Shown one piece after another: positions 5,819-7,766 of a stretch of 7,766 nucleotides of DNA. Numbering within the stretch: the first letter of the stretch is position 1; every line of letters starts with the position of its first letter. The translations under genes and the position numbers were made by a program. The stretch is from Desulfuromonadales bacterium C00003107 (lineage in GTDB: Bacteria; Desulfobacterota; Desulfuromonadia; Desulfuromonadales; Syntrophotaleaceae). The stretch covers positions 1 through 7,766 of the forward strand of contig MAXT01000067.1 in the NCBI GenBank assembly GCA_001751225.1, written 5' to 3'. The notes under the pieces are model-generated. The model had not been told where the DNA came from, made no database searches, and saw only the letters and a program-made list of their open reading frames with translations.

Positions 5819-6616
5819 TTATTTGGGGCCCTCAGCCCTACCCAACTCCCCATCCGCAATCTTGATATGCCCTACCTGTCGCCAGGGAATCCTCAGCAAC
5901 TCTGAGCCGGCGGCATCAACGGCCACCGGATCGAATCCGGCGAGCAGCTTGTTGACTGGCGGATCGCAGGTCGGCCCGCCGAGGTGGTACTCGGAAAGGC
6001 CCACGCTGGCGTCGATGAAAGCAAGATCGGGTTGGCGATAACGGTTGAGCTCAAAAATCGAGGTCTGCATCTGCTGGTGAAAGGCCGACTTCTTCCAGTG
6101 GCCGCCGCGCTGGTAGTAGGCTGGTGGCGCCACACCGATCATATTTTTCATGCTCAGGGTGACGGTGGACAGGGAATGAGCTTTGAGCACGGCAGCGGAG
6201 AGGACAAAGCTGTCAATTACCATGCGTGGCATCATGAAGCTGGGAAAGACCCGGTTTCGCGGATCGTGCAATTTGACTAGATCCGCTTCGTTGAGATCGA
6301 CCAACTGCAGGTCGAGTTCTGCGGCCAACCGGTCGTAGCCGTGAATGGCGAACACCTCATCGGTGGTCAGATGTTTCTCGCCGGTTCCCTCAGCGATGAT
6401 GATCTCTGCGTCGCTCCACTGGCGGCAGGCCCGCACTAGAGCTGCGCAAGCGGCAACCGGCAGGGTCACCGGTGGCGGAGAAGCGTTGACCAGATTGGGT
6501 TTAATCAGGATGCGCGACTGACGACGGAGTACTTCGGGTGCGCCGATGCTTTTCAGCAGGGCGGGAATGGTCTCTTGGTAGGAGATAAAATCAGCTATAT
6601 CGCAGGGTCGTTGCAT
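5819..6616 (-). CDS. DUF362 domain-containing protein
   Basis: A 265-residue protein of the DUF362 family. The pattern fits throughout: ILIKPNLV (about 36-43), a TLP turn, IIIAEGTGE (about 72-80), VLKAHSLSTVTLSMKNMIG (about 143-161) and GFDPVAVDA (about 227-235). Many family members carry an added 2[4Fe-4S] ferredoxin domain; this one has no Cys-cluster and stops straight after the core. The molecular function of the family is not established, and it is often annotated as an uncharacterised iron-sulfur or nucleotide-related protein. The start at 6616 is the first methionine, but no Shine-Dalgarno sequence is visible. It is transcribed in the same direction as the maturase operon, about 280 bp upstream of it, so probably as a separate unit. 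Its GC-rich composition is like that of the protease-like gene and unlike that of the radical SAM pair. Confidence 0.85.
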   Translation of the reverse strand: MQRPCDIADFISYQETIPALLKSIGAPEVLRRQSRILIKPNLVNASPPPVTLPVAACAALVRACRQWSDAEIIIAEGTGEKHLTTDEVFAIHGYDRLAAELDLQLVDLNEADLVKLHDPRNRVFPSFMMPRMVIDSFVLSAAVLKAHSLSTVTLSMKNMIGVAPPAYYQRGGHWKKSAFHQQMQTSIFELNRYRQPDLAFIDASVGLSEYHLGGPTCDPPVNKLLAGFDPVAVDAAGSELLRIPWRQVGHIKIADGELGRAEGPK

Positions 6617-6705
6617 GGGGATATTGTAGCGGCAGTGAGGCGGTGAAGCAAACCGAGTCCTGCCATCAAGGTTGCGGCGCTAAGGACTTGGGGTAGCGGG
6701 CTTGA

Positions 6706-6906
6706 TTAATCCTCTGGAGTATCAGCCTGGGCGAGTTTTACTTCTTCCAGCTTGGCGCTGACTTCCCTGAAACTGCCGTGAAAGACCTCGCCCTGTTCAC
6801 AATAGGGTTCCTCGTTGATTACCAGGAAATAGTTGCCATGGTCCTCTTTGAAAACGCTGTAGGCGTAAATGCCGTAAGTTTCGGTGTAAACTGCTACAGG
6901 TGTCAT
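6706..6906 (-). CDS. Small acidic protein of unknown function
   Basis: A 66-residue cytoplasmic protein that I do not recognise. It starts MTPVAVYTETYGIYAYSVFK, with an aromatic-rich N-terminal half (several Tyr and Phe). It continues into a charged, probably helical C terminus ending in acidic residues, and has one Cys in EEPYCEQGE. There is no signal peptide or membrane segment. The start at 6906 is set by AAGGAG 7 nt upstream at 6919-6914; an in-frame ATG at 6924 lies upstream of that site and is unlikely. It is probably real because the ribosome binding site is good, the composition is protein-like and no better frame competes. It lies 89 bp upstream of the DUF362 gene on the same strand and could be co-transcribed with it. 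Confidence 0.65.
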   Translation of the reverse strand: MTPVAVYTETYGIYAYSVFKEDHGNYFLVINEEPYCEQGEVFHGSFREVSAKLEEVKLAQADTPED

Positions 6907-6949
6907 GTCCCATCTCCTTGGCAATTTGGGTATTACGAGTTATAAAACC

Positions 6950-6967
6950 GGCGGGTCGCGTCCCGCC
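6950..6967. repeat. Inverted repeat GGCGGG/CCCGCC
   Basis: GGCGGG, a 6-nt loop (TCGCGT), then CCCGCC form a GC-only stem just upstream of the small gene at 6706-6906 and 6 bp from the next hairpin. No T-run follows on either strand. Confidence 0.7.
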
Positions 6968-6973
6968 AGCCGC

Positions 6974-7005
6974 CCTACTTTTTGTCCAAGCCAACAAAAA
7001 GTAGG
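6974..7005. repeat. Perfect 12-bp stem-loop CCTACTTTTTGT
   Basis: The arms CCTACTTTTTGT and ACAAAAAGTAGG are exact reverse complements around an 8-nt loop. Its shape is like the extragenic stem-loops widespread in proteobacteria. It could act as a two-way transcription barrier between the insertion sequence side and the minus-strand genes. Confidence 0.8.
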
Positions 7006-7021
7006 CAAAAAATGGCTGCCA

Positions 7022-7046
7022 CTGCGTGGAGCATGCTGTCACGCAG
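7022..7046. repeat. Inverted repeat CTGCGTG/CACGCAG
   Basis: Seven-base perfect arms surround an 11-nt loop that itself contains the palindrome AGCATGCT. It is the third hairpin in a row in this gene-free stretch. Confidence 0.65.
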
Positions 7047-7191
7047 GTAAGGAGAAGACTAACAACCCTAGGGCCATTCCAAAACGACAGTAATTTCTTT
7101 GCGCGGCCCTTCTTCCGACAGTTAGTTACTTAAACGATCGGTCCAAATCTCTTCCTAACGGTGATCGAAGGGGCTGTTAGGTTTTAAAAAC

Positions 7192-7217
7192 CATAACGCA
7201 TATGCAACACCGTTATG
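7192..7217. repeat. Inverted repeat CATAACG/CGTTATG
   Basis: Seven-base perfect arms surround a 12-nt loop. It is AT-rich, with no T-run after it. It could be a protein-binding site or part of a larger repeat family. Confidence 0.5.
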
Positions 7218-7380
7218 ATTGTCTCTGCTGACCGCTGCCTGCACGCTGTTACAATGACAGGGGGGCCGCCAACGAAGCGGCTTCTCTTCAATGCCGCAAA
7301 ACAGGAGCCTCGATTTGATAACCTTCGCGACAGAAGTCCGGCGACAGCCAATCCGTCCTTTCTTTGGTTACTTGTTGAGT

Positions 7381-7424
7381 GCCACGACATCGTGGACCCC
7401 AAAAGGTGCCAGGACATCGTAGAC
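7381..7424 (+). repeat. Two 17-bp direct repeats at the IS left end
   Basis: GCCACGACATCGTGGAC at 7381 and GCCAGGACATCGTAGAC at 7408 match at 15 of 17 positions and begin 27 bp apart. The first contains the perfect palindrome CCACGACATCGTGG. The placement about 100 bp before the transposase fits subterminal transposase-binding repeats. Confidence 0.65.
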
Positions 7425-7493
7425 AAAGTTCTGTGACAATCGAATAGCCACCAGTCATTCTGTTGAACACCGAATTCAATTACGGAGGTGTTC

Positions 7494-7766
7494 ATGAAGA
7501 ATGACATTCGTCAGGAACGGATCCATGCGGTTTGGCGTTATCTTAATGGCGAGAAGCCGGAAGCCATCTGTGCATCGCTCAGGCGTTCAAAAGCTTGGCT
7601 TTATAAATGGATCGAGCGCTACGACGAAAATGACAACTCTTGGAGCGAGAGTCACTCTCGACGACCGCTCACCAGCGCTGACCGTACGCCGCAGGAGGTT
7701 GAGGAGATTGTAAAGCTGGTTCGCCACAACCTCTACAAAGAGAATCTATTTTGCGGTGCCCAAGCC
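7494..7766 (+). CDS. Transposase, N-terminal part (integrase-type, IS481-like)
   Basis: The first 91 codons of an open frame that continues past the window edge. The N-terminal helix-turn-helix is seen in GEKPEAICASLRRSKAWLYK (about 19-38), followed by SRRP and the linker TPQEVEEIV. The last residues, NLFCGAQA, match the lead-in to the DDE (rve-type) catalytic domain in this group. The catalytic residues themselves are beyond the edge. The start is well supported: GGAGG at 7484-7488 lies 5 nt before the ATG. It is the only clear plus-strand gene in the window. IS481-like is the best family guess; IS3-related integrase-type elements are possible. Confidence 0.85.
   Translation, partial: MKNDIRQERIHAVWRYLNGEKPEAICASLRRSKAWLYKWIERYDENDNSWSESHSRRPLTSADRTPQEVEEIVKLVRHNLYKENLFCGAQA

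Larger units (their letters stand above)
6925..7372. other. Gene-free stretch rich in hairpins, probable dispersed repeat
   Basis: No frame here has a credible start or recognisable product; the short open frames are interrupted and their translations look non-protein-like. The stretch holds several perfect inverted repeats, listed separately, plus GGTTTTAAAAACC at about 7180-7192 and a weak GCCGC/GCGGC stem at 7265-7281. Its right end (CTTTCTTTGGTTACTT, about 7357-7372) resembles half of a common proteobacterial repeat stem and is cut off where the insertion sequence begins. Confidence 0.5.
7373..7766 (+). mobile_element. Insertion sequence, left part (IS481-like)
   Basis: The element is inferred from the transposase at 7494 and from tandem repeats upstream of it that look like transposase-binding sites at an IS end. 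The left tip is placed near TGTTGAGTGCC at 7373, because the sequence before it looks like an interrupted repeat stem. The exact tip and target duplication cannot be fixed without the right end, which lies outside the window. Confidence 0.5.

Noticed and set aside
7153..7182. Possible integron attC site (CCTAAC...GTTAGGT)
   Set aside because: The right side matches GTTRRRY, but the left side does not match RYYYAAC and the 30-bp span is far below attC length.
7184..7507. 107-codon minus-strand frame with repeated STMSWH-like residues
   Set aside because: The residue repeat merely reflects the two 17-bp DNA repeats at the insertion sequence end; the frame crosses the inferred IS boundary.

Overview
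The window looks like an accessory stretch of a delta-proteobacterial (Desulfuromonadota, Geobacter/Desulfuromonas-like) chromosome. The grounds are family-level: a Cys-rich peptide paired with a radical SAM/SPASM enzyme, a zinc-ribbon membrane metalloprotease-like protein, a DUF362 protein, a remnant of a REP-associated (RAYT) transposase with its REP-type repeats, and an integrase-type IS transposase. No rRNA, tRNA or CRISPR array was seen. Assignment to a genus is not possible from this sequence alone.

Almost every gene is on the minus strand, so the window is best read from right to left. At the right edge, on the plus strand, an insertion sequence begins at about 7373 and its transposase (7494 onward) runs off the window. 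About 450 bp without a gene follow (6925-7372), rich in hairpins and resembling a dispersed intergenic repeat. Next come a small unknown protein (6706-6906) and a DUF362 protein (5819-6616). Then comes the most interesting unit: a radical SAM/SPASM enzyme (4231-5538) whose stop codon overlaps the start of a 101-residue peptide with 11 cysteines (3933-4238), the layout of a ribosomally made, post-translationally modified peptide (RiPP) and its maturase. Downstream lies a zinc-ribbon, multi-pass membrane protein with an HEAGH metalloprotease motif (3034-3738).

That protease-like gene is bracketed by two ~120-bp imperfect direct repeats (2680-2799 and 3788-3908). The first is fused to the 5'-truncated RAYT transposase (2331-2666). 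Further left is a strikingly AT-rich two-gene operon: a radical SAM protein with a Cys-rich C terminus (1343-2242) and a HemW-like radical SAM protein (73-1332), separated by 10 bp.

Three radical SAM enzymes, a Cys-rich substrate-like peptide and a membrane protease-like protein therefore lie in line on one strand. The maturase-peptide link is well supported by translational coupling. Membership of the protease and of the distal radical SAM pair in the same pathway is only an inference, because mobile repeats and a change in base composition separate them.
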